Shown here in pieces: positions 25,983 through 36,458 of a stretch of 64,000 bases of DNA. A program made the position numbers and the translations under genes. Position 1 is the first letter of the stretch. Every line of letters begins with the position of its first letter. Under the pieces are notes generated by a model. That model searched no databases. It was not told the DNA's origin and worked only from the letters and a program-made list of their open reading frames with translations. Source of the DNA: Bradyrhizobium sp. CB1717 (GTDB lineage: Bacteria; Pseudomonadota; Alphaproteobacteria; Rhizobiales; Xanthobacteraceae); contig NZ_CP121666.1 of assembly GCF_029714325.1 (NCBI RefSeq), positions 4,588,001-4,652,000 on the forward strand, read 5' to 3'.

Positions 25983-28058
25983 ATGACCAAGCTCATCATC
26001 GACGGCAAAGAGATCGATGTCCCCGCCGAGTACACGCTGCTTCAGGCGTGCGAGGCGGCCGGCGCCGAGATTCCGCGCTTCTGCTATCACGAGCGGCTGT
26101 CGATCGCCGGCAATTGCCGGATGTGCCTCGTCGAGGTGAAGGGCGGCCCGAAGCCGGTCGCCAGCTGCGCCTGGGGCGTGCGCGACTGCCGTCCGGGCCC
26201 CAAGGGCGAGCCGCCGGAGATCTCCACGCGTTCGCCGATGGTGAAGAAGGCACGCGAAGGCGTGATGGAATTCCTTCTGATCAACCATCCCTTGGACTGC
26301 CCGATCTGCGATCAGGGCGGCGAGTGCGACCTGCAGGACCAGGCGATGGGCTATGGTGTCGACACCAGCCGCTTCGCTGAGAACAAGCGCGCCGTCGAGG
26401 ACAAATATCTCGGTGCGCTGGTCAAGACCTCGATGAACCGCTGTATCCAGTGCACGCGCTGCGTCCGCTTCTCGGCGGAAGTCGCCGGCGCCCCCGAGAT
26501 GGGCGCCACCGGCCGCGGCGAGGACATGGAGATCACGACCTATCTCCAGCACGCGCTGACCTCGGAACTGCAGGGCAATCTCGTCGACATCTGCCCGGTC
26601 GGCGCGCTGACCTCGAAGCCCTATGCCTTCGCGGCGCGTCCGTGGGAGCTCGGCAAGACCCAGTCGATCGACGTCATGGACGGCCTGGGCTCGGCGATCC
26701 GCGTCGATACCCGCGGCCGCGAGGTGATGCGCGTGCTGCCGCGCATCAACGAGGCCGTGAACGAGGAATGGATCTCCGACAAGACCCGCCACATCGTCGA
26801 CGGCCTGCGCACCCAGCGCCTCGACCGCCCGTATATCCGCGAAGCCGGCAAGCTGCGCGCGGCGAGCTGGCAGGAGGCCTTTGCCGCGATCGCCTCGAAA
26901 GCGGCGCGCACCGACGGCAAGCGCATCGGCGCGATCGCCGGCGACCTCGCCGGTGTCGAGGAGATGTTCGCGCTGAAGGACCTCCTGGCGAAGTACGGTT
27001 CGGGCAATCTGGCAGTGCAGGGCGGCGACGCCTTCGACCCCGCGCTCGGCCGCGGCTCCTACATCTTCAATCCGACGCTGGTCGGTGTCGAGCAGGCAGA
27101 TGCGCTGCTCATCATCGGCGCCAATCCGCGGAAAGAGGCGGCCGTGTTCAACGCCCGCATCCGCAAGCGCTGGCGCGCCGGCGGCTTCAAGGTCGGCGTG
27201 ATCGGCGCCAAGGCCGACCTGACCTATGATTACGACCATCTCGGTGCGGGCACCGAGACGCTCGGCGAGCTCGCGGCCGGCAAGCACTCCTTCATGGACG
27301 TGCTGAAGAACGCCAAGCACCCGATCATCCTGGTCGGCGCGGGCGCGGCCGCCCGTCACGACGGCGCCGCCATTCTCGCCGCCGCCGCCAAGCTTGCGCT
27401 CGACGTCGGCGCGGTCAAGGACGGCTGGAACGGCTTTGGCGTGCTGCACGAGACCGCCTCGCGCGTCGGTGCGCTCGACATCGGCTTCGCGGCAACCGCA
27501 GGCGGCCTGAACGCTGCGCAGATGACGACCTTCGGCACGCTCGATCTCTTGTTCCTGCTCGGCGCGGACGAGATCAAGGCGCCGGACGGCACCTTCGTCG
27601 TCTATATCGGCACCCATGGCGACCGCGGCGCGCATCGCGCCGACGTCATCCTGCCGGCGGCCGCCTACACCGAGAAGTCCGCAATCTACGTCAACACCGA
27701 AGGCCGCGTGCAGATGACCGGTCGCGCCGCGTTCCCGCCGGGCGAAGCCCGCGAGGACTGGGCGATCGTCCGTGCGCTGTCGGAAGCGCTCGGCAAGAAG
27801 CTCGGCTATGACTCGCTTCCCGCCCTGCGCCAGGCGATCTTCAAGGCCGTGCCGCATCTGATCCGTCTCGACCAGATCGAGGCCGGCTCCGCCGACCAGA
27901 TCAAGAAGCTGGCGGGGAAGGGCGGCTCGCCCGAGAAGGCGCCGTTCAAGCCTCTGGTCGAGGACTTCTATTTGACGAACCCAATCGCGCGTGCGTCCGC
28001 CGTGATGGCGGAGTGCTCGCGGCTTGCCTCCGGGCAGATGCTGACCGCAGCGGAGTGA
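25983..28058 (+). CDS. nuoG: NADH-quinone oxidoreductase subunit G
   Basis: This 691-aa subunit (75-kDa homologue) carries several iron-sulfur clusters. In order: an N-terminal ferredoxin [2Fe-2S] domain ([23 protein letters not shown]), a His-Cys3 [4Fe-4S] site ([19 protein letters not shown]), a further cluster site ([19 protein letters not shown]...[16 protein letters not shown]), then a molybdopterin-oxidoreductase-like domain without cofactor. That later domain includes [27 protein letters not shown]. The length matches the mitochondrial-type short form, without the E. coli C-terminal extension. nuoH follows after 10 nt. Confidence 0.98.
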   Translation: MTKLIIDGKEIDVPAEYTLLQACEAAGAEIPRFCYHERLSIAGNCRMCLVEVKGGPKPVASCAWGVRDCRPGPKGEPPEISTRSPMVKKAREGVMEFLLINHPLDCPICDQGGECDLQDQAMGYGVDTSRFAENKRAVEDKYLGALVKTSMNRCIQCTRCVRFSAEVAGAPEMGATGRGEDMEITTYLQHALTSELQGNLVDICPVGALTSKPYAFAARPWELGKTQSIDVMDGLGSAIRVDTRGREVMRVLPRINEAVNEEWISDKTRHIVDGLRTQRLDRPYIREAGKLRAASWQEAFAAIASKAARTDGKRIGAIAGDLAGVEEMFALKDLLAKYGSGNLAVQGGDAFDPALGRGSYIFNPTLVGVEQADALLIIGANPRKEAAVFNARIRKRWRAGGFKVGVIGAKADLTYDYDHLGAGTETLGELAAGKHSFMDVLKNAKHPIILVGAGAAARHDGAAILAAAAKLALDVGAVKDGWNGFGVLHETASRVGALDIGFAATAGGLNAAQMTTFGTLDLLFLLGADEIKAPDGTFVVYIGTHGDRGAHRADVILPAAAYTEKSAIYVNTEGRVQMTGRAAFPPGEAREDWAIVRALSEALGKKLGYDSLPALRQAIFKAVPHLIRLDQIEAGSADQIKKLAGKGGSPEKAPFKPLVEDFYLTNPIARASAVMAECSRLASGQMLTAAE

Positions 28059-28068
28059 GCGTGATCTG

Positions 28069-29136
28069 ATGGAATTCTTCGAAAGCGCATTCTGGACCGG
28101 GTTCCTCTGGCCGCTGATCATCATGGTCGCCGAGAGCGTCCTGGTGCTCGTCGTTCTGCTCGTGGCGATCGCCTACATCCTGCTCGCCGACCGCAAGATC
28201 TGGGCGGCGGTGCAGATCCGCCGCGGCCCGAACGTGGTCGGTCCCTGGGGCCTGCTGCAGTCCTTCGCCGACCTTCTGAAGTTCGTGCTGAAGGAGCCGA
28301 TCATTCCGGCCGGCGCCAACAAGGGTGTGTTCCTGCTCGCGCCGCTGGTGTCCTGCGTGCTCGCGCTGGCGGCCTGGGCGGTGATCCCGACCAATCTCGG
28401 CTGGGTGATCTCCGACATCAATGTCGGCGTCCTCTTCATCTTCGCGATTTCGTCGCTGTCGATCTACGGCATCATCATGGCCGGCTGGTCGTCGAACTCG
28501 AAATACCCGTTCCTGGCCGCGCTGCGTTCGGCGGCGCAGATGGTGTCGTATGAAGTCTCGATCGGCTTCGTCATCATCACGGTGCTGCTCTGCGCCGGCA
28601 CGCTGAACCTCTCGGCCGTGGTCGAGGCCCAGCACGCGCGCGGCCTTGCCAGCCTGATCGGGTTGCCGCAGCTGACCATCCTGAACTGGTACGTATGGCC
28701 GCTGTTCCCGATGTTCGTGGTGTTCTACGTCTCGGCGCTGGCGGAAACCAACCGTCCGCCCTTCGACCTCGTCGAGGCGGAATCCGAGCTCGTCGCCGGC
28801 TTCATGGTCGAGTACGGCTCGACGCCGTACCTGCTGTTCATGCTTGGCGAATACGTCGCGATCGTCACGATGTGCGCGTTGGCCACGATCCTGTTCCTCG
28901 GGGGCTGGCTGCCGCCGGTGGACCTGCCGCCCTTCAACTGGGTGCCGGGGATCATCTGGTTCGCGCTGAAACTGTTCTTCATGTTCTTCCTGTTCGCGAT
29001 GGCAAAGGCGATCGTGCCGCGCTACCGCTACGACCAACTGATGCGCCTCGGCTGGAAGGTGTTCCTGCCGCTGTCGCTGGCGATGGTGATCGTGGTGGCC
29101 GGCGTGCTGCACTTCGCCGGCATCGCGCCGAAGTGA
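28069..29136 (+). CDS. nuoH: NADH-quinone oxidoreductase subunit H
   Basis: A 355-aa membrane subunit with about eight TM helices that links the quinone chamber to the proton channels. Conserved charged motifs are [25 protein letters not shown] after TM1, [28 protein letters not shown], and the C-terminal [18 protein letters not shown]. These are the classic NuoH/ND1 signatures. The gene lies 10 nt after nuoG and 11 nt before nuoI. Confidence 0.98.
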   Translation: MEFFESAFWTGFLWPLIIMVAESVLVLVVLLVAIAYILLADRKIWAAVQIRRGPNVVGPWGLLQSFADLLKFVLKEPIIPAGANKGVFLLAPLVSCVLALAAWAVIPTNLGWVISDINVGVLFIFAISSLSIYGIIMAGWSSNSKYPFLAALRSAAQMVSYEVSIGFVIITVLLCAGTLNLSAVVEAQHARGLASLIGLPQLTILNWYVWPLFPMFVVFYVSALAETNRPPFDLVEAESELVAGFMVEYGSTPYLLFMLGEYVAIVTMCALATILFLGGWLPPVDLPPFNWVPGIIWFALKLFFMFFLFAMAKAIVPRYRYDQLMRLGWKVFLPLSLAMVIVVAGVLHFAGIAPK

Positions 29137-29147
29137 GGGCCGCCGTC

Positions 29148-29642
29148 ATGGGTATCAACATCAACGCCACTGCACGCTCGCTTCTGCTGTCGGAATTCGT
29201 CTCGGCGTTCTTCCTCGCCATGCGCTATTTCTTCCAGCCGAAGCCGACCTTGAACTATCCGTTCGAGAAGGGCCCGATCTCGCCACGCTTCCGCGGCGAG
29301 CACGCGCTGCGCCGCTATCCGAACGGCGAGGAGCGCTGCATCGCCTGCAAGCTCTGCGAAGCGGTCTGCCCGGCGCAGGCCATCACCATCGAGGCCGGCC
29401 CGCGCCGCAACGACGGCACCCGCCGCACCGTGCGCTACGACATCGACATGGTGAAGTGCATCTATTGTGGCCTCTGCCAGGAGGCCTGTCCGGTCGACGC
29501 CATCGTCGAAGGTCCGAACTTCGAGTTCGCGACCGAGACCCGCGAGGAACTGTTCTATGACAAGGCCAAGCTGCTCGCCAACGGCGACCGCTGGGAACGC
29601 GAGATCGCGAAAGCGATCGAGCTCGACGCGCCGTACCGGTGA
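29148..29642 (+). CDS. nuoI: NADH-quinone oxidoreductase subunit I (N6a/N6b)
   Basis: A 164-aa ferredoxin-like subunit with two [4Fe-4S] clusters. The ligands are C64/C67/C70/C74 ([12 protein letters not shown]) and C104/C107/C110/C114 ([12 protein letters not shown]), the tandem CxxCxxCxxxCP pattern. The start is ATG 29148 ([13 protein letters not shown]); the longer frame is nuoH read out of frame. An N-terminal amphipathic helix ([18 protein letters not shown]) anchors it to the membrane arm. nuoJ follows after 9 nt. Confidence 0.98.
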   Translation: MGININATARSLLLSEFVSAFFLAMRYFFQPKPTLNYPFEKGPISPRFRGEHALRRYPNGEERCIACKLCEAVCPAQAITIEAGPRRNDGTRRTVRYDIDMVKCIYCGLCQEACPVDAIVEGPNFEFATETREELFYDKAKLLANGDRWEREIAKAIELDAPYR

Positions 29643-29651
29643 GGTGAGGGC

Positions 29652-30290
29652 ATGATCCTTCCCGCGCTGTTCTTCTATCTCTTCGCCGGCATCTGCGTTG
29701 CCTCGGCCGTGATGGTGATTGTCTCGCGCAATCCCGTGCACTCCGTGCTGTACCTGATCCTGGCCTTCGTCAACGCCTCCGGCCTGTTCGTGCTGATGGG
29801 CGCCGAGTTCCTCGGCATGATGCTGATCGTCGTCTATGTCGGCGCGGTCGCGGTGCTGTTCCTGTTCGTGATCATGATGCTCGACGTCGACTTCCTCGAG
29901 CTGCGCGAGGGCTTCATCGAGTACCTGCCGGTCGGCCTCGTGATCGGCGGCATCTTCCTGTTCGAATTGCTGCTGACCGTCGGCTTCTGGGTCATCAATC
30001 CCGGCGTCGCCAAGACGATCACGGCGGCGATCCCGGCCAACGTCTCCAACACCGAGGCGCTGGGGCTCGTGCTCTATACGAAGTACATCCACTACTTCCA
30101 GCTCGCGGGCATGGTGCTCTTGGTCGCCATGATCGGTGCCATCGTGCTGACGTTGCGGCACAAGGCGAACGTGAAGCGGCAGGACATCAACGTTCAGAAC
30201 GCGCGCACGCCCGAGATGGCGATGGCGATGCGCAAGGTGGCGCCGGGGCAGGGACTCCAGGATGCCGATGCGGCGGAGTGGGTGAAATGA
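29652..30290 (+). CDS. nuoJ: NADH-quinone oxidoreductase subunit J
   Basis: A 212-aa membrane subunit (ND6 homologue) with five TM helices. The conserved third-helix region is [23 protein letters not shown], containing the pi-bulge region of ND6, and the last helix is [18 protein letters not shown] soluble tail ([29 protein letters not shown]) extends to the C-terminus, as in other alphaproteobacteria. The stop overlaps the nuoK start by ATGA. Confidence 0.97.
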   Translation: MILPALFFYLFAGICVASAVMVIVSRNPVHSVLYLILAFVNASGLFVLMGAEFLGMMLIVVYVGAVAVLFLFVIMMLDVDFLELREGFIEYLPVGLVIGGIFLFELLLTVGFWVINPGVAKTITAAIPANVSNTEALGLVLYTKYIHYFQLAGMVLLVAMIGAIVLTLRHKANVKRQDINVQNARTPEMAMAMRKVAPGQGLQDADAAEWVK

Positions 30291-30595
30291 CGATCGGGCT
30301 CGGACATTATCTGGCGGTCGGCGCGATCCTGTTCACGCTCGGGATCCTCGGCATCTTCCTGAACCGCAAGAACATCATCGTCATCCTGATGTCGATCGAG
30401 CTGATCCTGCTCTCGGTCAACATCAACCTCGTGGCGTTCTCGACCTTCCTCGGCGACATCGTCGGCCAGGTCTTCGCGCTTCTGGTGCTCACCGTCGCGG
30501 CCGCTGAAGCCGCGATCGGTCTCGCCATCCTGGTGGTCTATTTCCGCAACCGCGGCTCGATCGCGGTTGAGGACGTCAATCTGATGAAGGGCTGA
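30287..30595 (+). CDS. nuoK: NADH-quinone oxidoreductase subunit K
   Basis: A 102-aa membrane subunit (ND4L homologue) with three TM helices. Two helices carry the conserved buried Glu residues of the proton path ([17 protein letters not shown] and [16 protein letters not shown]). The start is ATG 30287 ([15 protein letters not shown]), overlapping nuoJ by ATGA; the frame opens 9 nt earlier but that ATG lies inside nuoJ. nuoL begins 8 nt after the stop. Confidence 0.97.
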   Translation: MTIGLGHYLAVGAILFTLGILGIFLNRKNIIVILMSIELILLSVNINLVAFSTFLGDIVGQVFALLVLTVAAAEAAIGLAILVVYFRNRGSIAVEDVNLMKG

Positions 30596-30603
30596 GCTCT
30601 CAA

Positions 30604-32682
30604 ATGGTTCAGGCAATCGTTTTCCTGCCCCTGCTGGGCGCCATTCTGGCCGGGCTGATCTCCCTGGTCGGCGCGCATGCCCGCAACCCCTCCGGCGACG
30701 AGGTCGAGCATCACGGCGATCACGGCCATGGCGATGCCCACGCGTCGGCGGCCCATGACGACCATGGCCACGACGATCACGGCCATGACGACCACGGCCA
30801 CGGCCCGGTCGAGCCGGCCGCGGCCGGCTCGCGCGCTGCCGAGCTGATCACCACGGGGCTGCTGTTCGTCGCGGCGGCGCTGTCCTGGATGACGCTGGTC
30901 GACGTCGGCTTCATGCACCATGACGCCCGCATCCAGCTGCTGCCTTTCATCTTCTCCGGCGACCTCCAAGTCTGGTGGACCCTGCGCGTCGACACGCTCA
31001 CCGCCGTGATGCTGGTGGTGGTGACGACCGTGTCCTCGCTCGTGCACCTCTATTCCATCGGCTACATGGACGAGGATCCGTACCGGCCGCGCTTCTTCGG
31101 CTATCTCAGCCTGTTCACCTTCGCCATGCTGATGCTGGTGACCGCTGATAACCTGGTCCAGCTGTTCTTCGGCTGGGAAGGCGTGGGTCTCGCCAGCTAT
31201 CTGCTGATCGGCTTCTGGTACCAGAAGCCGTCGGCGAACGCTGCCGCCATCAAGGCCTTCGTCGTCAACCGCGTCGGCGATTTCGGCTTCGCGCTCGGCA
31301 TTTTCGCGATCTTCATGCTGGCCGGCTCGACCGATTTCGAGACCATCTTCCACGTCGCCCCCGGCCTGACCGGCAAGACCATCAACTTCCTCGGCTGGCA
31401 CGCCGACGCGCTGACCCTGACCTGTCTCCTCCTGTTCATGGGCGCGATGGGCAAGTCGGCGCAGTTCCTGCTGCACACCTGGTTGCCGGACGCGATGGAA
31501 GGCCCGACCCCGGTGTCGGCGCTGATCCACGCCGCGACCATGGTGACCGCGGGCGTCTTCATGGTGGCGCGCCTGTCGCCGCTGTTCGAGCTCGCCCCGA
31601 CCGCCCAGGCCGTGGTGATGTTCTTCGGCGCCACTACCGCGTTCTTCGCGGCCACCATCGGCCTCGTCCAGAACGACATCAAGCGCATCGTCGCCTACTC
31701 GACCTGTTCGCAGCTCGGCTACATGTTCGTGGCGATGGGAGCAGGGGCCTATTCGGTCGGCATGTTCCATCTGTTCACGCACGCCTTCTTCAAGGCGCTG
31801 CTGTTCTTAGGCTCCGGCTCGGTGATCTACGCGATGCACCACGAGCAGGACATCCGCAACATGGGCGGCCTCTGGCGCAAGATCCCCTACACCTATGCGG
31901 TGATGGTGGTCGGCACGCTGGCGCTGACCGGCTTCCCGCTCACCGCCGGCTATTTCTCCAAGGACGCGATCATCGAGTCCGCCTACGCCTCGCACAATCC
32001 GTTCGGGGTGTACGGCTTCCTGATGACGGTCGTCGCCGCCGGCCTGACCTCGTTCTACTCCTGGCGCCTGATCTTCAAGACCTTCCACGGCGAGCCGCAT
32101 GACGAGCATCATTACGAGGCCGCGCACGAAGCTCCGCTCTGGATCCTGATCCCGATCGGCGTTCTCGCGGTCGGCTCGATCGTCGCGGGCTTCCCGTTCA
32201 AGGAGCTGTTCGCCGGTCACGGCGTCGAAGAGTTCTTCCGCGAGTCCGTGAAGATGAACCCGCACATCATCGAGGAGATGCATCACATCCCCGAGACCAT
32301 CGCGTTCCTGCCGACGGTGATGATGGTGCTGGGCTTCCTCGTCTCGTACCTGTTCTACATCCGCCGGCCCTACATCCCCGTTCGGCTCGCTCAAGAGCAG
32401 CCGATGCTGTACCAGTTCCTGCTCAACAAATGGTACTTCGACGAGCTCTACGACGTCATCTTCGTCCGCCCGGCGAAGTGGATCGGCTATCAGCTCTGGA
32501 AGAAGGGCGACGGCTTCATCATCGACGGCTTCGGTCCCGACGGCGTCTCCGCCCGCGTGCTGGATGTCACCCGCAACGTCGTGAAGATCCAGACCGGCTA
32601 TCTCTATCATTATGCATTCGCCATGCTGATCGGCGCCGCCGGCCTGATCACCTGGTTCATGTTCGGCTTTGGAGGCCAGTAA
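30604..32682 (+). CDS. nuoL: NADH-quinone oxidoreductase subunit L, with a His-rich insertion
   Basis: A 692-aa antiporter-like subunit (ND5 homologue). The core is normal: [47 protein letters not shown], and the long lateral helix near the C-terminus. The unusual part is between the first and second TM helices. Residues ~36-66 hold 12 histidines plus many Asp and Gly, including three tandem DDHGH units (52-66). Most NuoL proteins have a short loop here. The insertion could bind Zn, Ni or Cu but does not touch proton-channel residues. The topology side of the loop is not determined here. nuoM begins directly after the stop. Confidence 0.97.
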   Translation: MVQAIVFLPLLGAILAGLISLVGAHARNPSGDEVEHHGDHGHGDAHASAAHDDHGHDDHGHDDHGHGPVEPAAAGSRAAELITTGLLFVAAALSWMTLVDVGFMHHDARIQLLPFIFSGDLQVWWTLRVDTLTAVMLVVVTTVSSLVHLYSIGYMDEDPYRPRFFGYLSLFTFAMLMLVTADNLVQLFFGWEGVGLASYLLIGFWYQKPSANAAAIKAFVVNRVGDFGFALGIFAIFMLAGSTDFETIFHVAPGLTGKTINFLGWHADALTLTCLLLFMGAMGKSAQFLLHTWLPDAMEGPTPVSALIHAATMVTAGVFMVARLSPLFELAPTAQAVVMFFGATTAFFAATIGLVQNDIKRIVAYSTCSQLGYMFVAMGAGAYSVGMFHLFTHAFFKALLFLGSGSVIYAMHHEQDIRNMGGLWRKIPYTYAVMVVGTLALTGFPLTAGYFSKDAIIESAYASHNPFGVYGFLMTVVAAGLTSFYSWRLIFKTFHGEPHDEHHYEAAHEAPLWILIPIGVLAVGSIVAGFPFKELFAGHGVEEFFRESVKMNPHIIEEMHHIPETIAFLPTVMMVLGFLVSYLFYIRRPYIPVRLAQEQPMLYQFLLNKWYFDELYDVIFVRPAKWIGYQLWKKGDGFIIDGFGPDGVSARVLDVTRNVVKIQTGYLYHYAFAMLIGAAGLITWFMFGFGGQ
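30757..30801 (+). repeat. Tandem repeat, 3 x 15 nt, encoding DDHGH in nuoL
   Basis: Three consecutive 15-nt units each encode DDHGH; the units differ only at synonymous third positions (GAC/GAT, CAT/CAC). In-frame slippage at such an array can change copy number without breaking the gene, so the loop length may vary between strains. Confidence 0.8.
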
Positions 32683-34191
32683 ATGACAACCTGGCCCATT
32701 CTTTCGGTCACGACGTTCTTGCCGGCAGTCGGCGCGCTGATCGTCTATCTCAGCCGCGGCGATGACGAGGCGGCCCGACGCAATTCGCGCTGGATCGCGC
32801 TCTGGACCACGCTGATCACCTTCGCGGTGTCGGTGATCCTGGTCATGCGCTTCGACCCCAACAGCGCCGACTTCCAGTTCGTCGAGAAGGCGAACTGGCT
32901 CGCCACCGGCATCACCTACCACATGGGCGTGGACGGCATCTCGCTGCCGCTCGTGATCCTCACCACCGCCGTGATGCCGTTCTGCATCATCGCGAGCTGG
33001 AAGGCGATCACCAACCGCGTCCGCGAATACATGATGGCGTTCCTGATCCTGGAAACGCTGATGATCGGCACCTTCTCGGCGCTCGATCTCGTGCTGTTCT
33101 ACCTGTTCTTCGAGGGCGGCCTGATCCCGATGTTCCTGATCATCGGCGTCTGGGGCGGTCCGCGCCGGGTCTATGCCTCGTTCAAGTTCTTCCTCTACAC
33201 GCTGCTCGGCTCGGTCCTGATGCTGCTCGCCATCATGGCGCTGTACTGGAACGGCGGCACCACGGATATTCCGACCCTGATGCACACCGCGGTGCCGCGG
33301 TCTTTGCAGACCTGGGCGTGGCTCGCCTTCTTCGCCTCCTTTGCGGTGAAGATGCCGATGTGGCCGGTGCACACCTGGCTGCCCGATGCGCACGTCGAGG
33401 CGCCGACCGCGGGTTCGGTGGTCCTTGCCGCGATCCTGCTGAAGATGGGCGGCTACGGCTTCCTGCGCTTCTCGCTGCCGATGTTCCCGCTGGCCTCGCA
33501 CGACTTCGCGCCGCTGATCTTCACGCTCTCGGCCATCGCCATCATCTACACCTCGCTGGTGGCCTTGATGCAGGAGGACATGAAGAAGCTGATCGCCTAC
33601 TCGTCAGTGGCGCATATGGGCTTCGTCACCATGGGCATCTTCGCGGGCACCATGCAGGGTGTCGCCGGCGGCATGTTCCAGATGATCTCGCACGGTATCG
33701 TCTCCGGCGCGCTGTTCCTCTGCGTCGGCATCGTCTACGACCGCCTGCACACCCGCGAGATCGCGGCCTATGGCGGCCTCGTCAACCGGATGCCGCTCTA
33801 CGCGATGACCTTCATGATCTTCACCATGGCCAATGTCGGTCTGCCCGGAACGAGCGGGTTCGTCGGCGAGTTCATGACGCTGCTCGGCACCTTCAAGGTC
33901 TCGATCCCGACCGCGTTCTTCGCCACCTTCGGCGTGATCCTGTCGGCGGGCTACGCGCTGTGGCTCTACCGCAAGGTCGTGTTCGGGGCGCTGGTCAAGC
34001 CGTCGCTGATGAGCATGAAGGATCTCACCTTGCGCGAATGCGTGACGCTGTTCCCGATGGTCGCGCTGACGATCCTGTTCGGCGTCTGGCCGAAGCCGGT
34101 GCTCGACATGTCGGCCGCCTCGGTCCAGCAACTCGTCAACAATTACAACACCGCTGTGACGGCCGTGAAGGCCGCCGCACTGCTCCAGTGA
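32683..34191 (+). CDS. nuoM: NADH-quinone oxidoreductase subunit M
   Basis: A 502-aa antiporter-like membrane subunit (ND4 homologue) with about 14 TM helices. Motifs include [20 protein letters not shown], the conserved acidic helix [54 protein letters not shown], and [17 protein letters not shown]. It starts immediately after nuoL with no spacer, and nuoN follows 22 nt downstream. Confidence 0.98.
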   Translation: MTTWPILSVTTFLPAVGALIVYLSRGDDEAARRNSRWIALWTTLITFAVSVILVMRFDPNSADFQFVEKANWLATGITYHMGVDGISLPLVILTTAVMPFCIIASWKAITNRVREYMMAFLILETLMIGTFSALDLVLFYLFFEGGLIPMFLIIGVWGGPRRVYASFKFFLYTLLGSVLMLLAIMALYWNGGTTDIPTLMHTAVPRSLQTWAWLAFFASFAVKMPMWPVHTWLPDAHVEAPTAGSVVLAAILLKMGGYGFLRFSLPMFPLASHDFAPLIFTLSAIAIIYTSLVALMQEDMKKLIAYSSVAHMGFVTMGIFAGTMQGVAGGMFQMISHGIVSGALFLCVGIVYDRLHTREIAAYGGLVNRMPLYAMTFMIFTMANVGLPGTSGFVGEFMTLLGTFKVSIPTAFFATFGVILSAGYALWLYRKVVFGALVKPSLMSMKDLTLRECVTLFPMVALTILFGVWPKPVLDMSAASVQQLVNNYNTAVTAVKAAALLQ

Positions 34192-34213
34192 TCGGGCAGG
34201 TCAGGATATCGCC

Positions 34214-35650
34214 ATGAGCTTTTCGACTGCAGGTTATCAACTGGCGCCGGTGCTGCCCGAGCTCGTGCTCGCGGTCGGCGCCATGGCGCTTCTGATGCTC
34301 GGGGCCTATCGCGGGCAGGAGACGACCAGGACGGTGACGTCGCTGGCGGTCCTGCTCCTGGTCGTGGTCGGTGTGCTTGTCTACGCCCAGCCCGCGGGCA
34401 AACAGGTGACCTTCGGCGGCAGCTTCATCGTCGACGACTTCGCCCGCTTCATGAAGATCCTGGCCCTGATCGGCTCGGCGGTGACGCTGGTGCTGTCGAC
34501 CGAGTTCCTATCCGATCCCTCGCGCCGCATCTTCGAATACGCCATCCTGGTGCTGCTCTCGACTCTCGGCATGATGGTGCTGATCTCGGCCGGCGACCTG
34601 ATCTCGCTCTATCTCGGCCTCGAATTGATGTCGTTGGCGCTCTACGTCGTGGCCTCCTCGAACCGCGACAACGCCAAGTCGACCGAAGCCGGCCTGAAGT
34701 ATTTCGTGCTCGGCGCGCTGTCCTCGGGCATGCTGCTCTACGGCTCCTCGCTGGTCTATGGCTTCACCGGCACCGTCAGCTTCACCGGCATCGCCGCGGC
34801 CGTGACGGCCTCGAATATCGGCCTCGTGTTCGGCCTGGTTTTCCTGCTCGCCGGCCTTTGCTTCAAGGTCTCGGCCGTGCCGTTCCACATGTGGACGCCG
34901 GACGTGTATGAGGGCGCACCGACGCCGGTCACCGCCTTCTTCGCCTCGGCGCCGAAGGTGGCCGCGCTCGCCGTCTTCACCCGCGTCACGCTGACCGCAT
35001 TCCCCGGCATCGTCTCGCAATGGCAGCAGATCCTGGTGTTCGTGGCGATCGCCTCGATGGCGCTCGGCTCCTTCGCCGCGATCGGCCAGAGCAACATCAA
35101 GCGCCTGATGGCTTATTCCTCGATCGGCCACATGGGCTTCGCCCTGGTCGGCCTTGCCTCCGGCACGGTCGAGGGCGCGCAGGGCGTCTTGATGTACATC
35201 GTGATCTATGTCGCGATGACGCTCGGCTCGTTCTCGATCATCCTCGCCATGAAGCGCAACGGCCAGGCCGTCGAGCAGATCAGCGATTTCGCCGGCCTGT
35301 CGCGGACCAACCCGCTGCTTGCCTTCATGTTCGCGATGCTGCTGTTCTCGCTCGCCGGCATTCCGCCGCTCGCCGGCTTCTTCGCGAAGTGGTACGTCTT
35401 CGTCGCCGCCATCAAGGCGAACCTGTTCACGCTCGCCGTCATCGGCGTGCTCTCCAGCGTCGTCGGCGCCTACTACTATCTGGCCATCGTCAAGACGATG
35501 TATTTCGACGAGCCGGCCGGCCAGGTCGATCCGGTGCGCGTCGAGGTGAAGACGGTGCTGGCGGTTGCTGGCCTGTTCAACATCCTGTTCGCGCTGTTCG
35601 CTGGCCCCGTGGTGAGCGTCGCCTCGGCCGCGGCAAAGTCGCTGTTCTAG
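34214..35650 (+). CDS. nuoN: NADH-quinone oxidoreductase subunit N
   Basis: A 478-aa antiporter-like subunit (ND2 homologue), the last of the 14 core nuo genes. Visible are [22 protein letters not shown] with the conserved Glu, [33 protein letters not shown] with the conserved Lys, and [23 protein letters not shown]. birA starts 1 nt after the stop, so the respiratory operon runs straight into birA and rnj. Confidence 0.98.
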   Translation: MSFSTAGYQLAPVLPELVLAVGAMALLMLGAYRGQETTRTVTSLAVLLLVVVGVLVYAQPAGKQVTFGGSFIVDDFARFMKILALIGSAVTLVLSTEFLSDPSRRIFEYAILVLLSTLGMMVLISAGDLISLYLGLELMSLALYVVASSNRDNAKSTEAGLKYFVLGALSSGMLLYGSSLVYGFTGTVSFTGIAAAVTASNIGLVFGLVFLLAGLCFKVSAVPFHMWTPDVYEGAPTPVTAFFASAPKVAALAVFTRVTLTAFPGIVSQWQQILVFVAIASMALGSFAAIGQSNIKRLMAYSSIGHMGFALVGLASGTVEGAQGVLMYIVIYVAMTLGSFSIILAMKRNGQAVEQISDFAGLSRTNPLLAFMFAMLLFSLAGIPPLAGFFAKWYVFVAAIKANLFTLAVIGVLSSVVGAYYYLAIVKTMYFDEPAGQVDPVRVEVKTVLAVAGLFNILFALFAGPVVSVASAAAKSLF

Positions 35651-35651
35651 G

Positions 35652-36458
35652 ATGGCGTTCGCGCTCGGTCCTCGCGCACTCTCGGCGGGCTACAAGCTCG
35701 CTGCTTTCGAACGGACCGGCTCGACCAACACCGACGCCATCGAGCACGCGCGGGCCGGCGAGCGCGGCCCGATGTGGTTCGTCACGTCGGAGCAGACCGC
35801 CGGCCGCGGCCGCCGCCAGCGCGCCTGGATCGCCCCGAAAGGCAATCTCGCCGCCAGCGTCCTCGAAGTCCTGGACATCGCGCCCGCGGTTGCCGCCACC
35901 ATCGGCTTTGCGGCGGGGCTGGCGGAGGACGCCGCGCTGGAGAAGGTCAGCCTCGAGGCCGCGCTGCGGCTCGGCGAGGGCCGTCCCCGCTACGCCCTGA
36001 AATGGCCGAATGATGTCCTCGCCAACGGCCAGAAGCTCGTCGGCATTGGCCTCGAGGCGGAGGCCGTCGGCGATCACCTTGCCATCGTCGTCGGCATCGG
36101 CACCAACGTCGTCGCCGCGCCCGAGGGCACGCCGACGCCCGCCGTGTCGCTGGCAGCTCTCGGCGTCCAGATCGGCGCGGAGGAGCTGTTCACGGCTCTG
36201 TCGGACGCCTGGGTCGAGTTCCGCGGCATTTGGGACAATGGCCGCGGCTTCGCCGATATCCGTAAACTGTGGCTTGAGCGCGCCGCCGGCATCGGCGAGA
36301 AGGTCGCGATCCATACGGGGACGACGACGCTGGAAGGCATTTTCGACACCATCGACGACACCGGCTGCCTGATCGTCCGCACCGCCGAGGGCCGGCGCGT
36401 GCCGGTCGCGGCGGGAGAGGTGTTCTTCGGCCCGGCCCGCTCGGCGGGGGCTGCGTGA
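35652..36458 (+). CDS. birA: Biotin-[acetyl-CoA-carboxylase] ligase, no DNA-binding domain
   Basis: This enzyme activates biotin with ATP and attaches it to the biotin carboxyl carrier protein. At 268 aa it is the monofunctional class: it lacks the N-terminal winged helix of E. coli BirA, so it is not a repressor. The catalytic loop is SEQTAGRGRRQRAW (biotinyl-AMP binding GRGRxxR), followed by LKWPNDVLANGQKLVGIGLEAEA. It starts 1 nt after nuoN, and its stop overlaps rnj by TGATG. This nuoN-birA-rnj order recurs in alphaproteobacteria. Confidence 0.95.
   Translation: MAFALGPRALSAGYKLAAFERTGSTNTDAIEHARAGERGPMWFVTSEQTAGRGRRQRAWIAPKGNLAASVLEVLDIAPAVAATIGFAAGLAEDAALEKVSLEAALRLGEGRPRYALKWPNDVLANGQKLVGIGLEAEAVGDHLAIVVGIGTNVVAAPEGTPTPAVSLAALGVQIGAEELFTALSDAWVEFRGIWDNGRGFADIRKLWLERAAGIGEKVAIHTGTTTLEGIFDTIDDTGCLIVRTAEGRRVPVAAGEVFFGPARSAGAA

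Noticed and set aside
25881..28124. A 747-codon open frame on the minus strand opposite nuoF/nuoG
   Set aside because: It is the mirror of a real high-GC gene: nuoG has all its iron-sulfur motifs on the plus strand, and the antisense frame shows no domain and an unnatural composition.
30709..30801. The DDHGH array as a CRISPR-like repeat
   Set aside because: The units are contiguous, in frame and code for His/Asp within nuoL; there are no spacers.
31807..33501. A 564-codon minus-strand frame opposite nuoL/nuoM
   Set aside because: It is rich in Arg, Glu, His and Gln with no membrane or enzyme motif, as expected of the antisense of TM helices in high-GC DNA.
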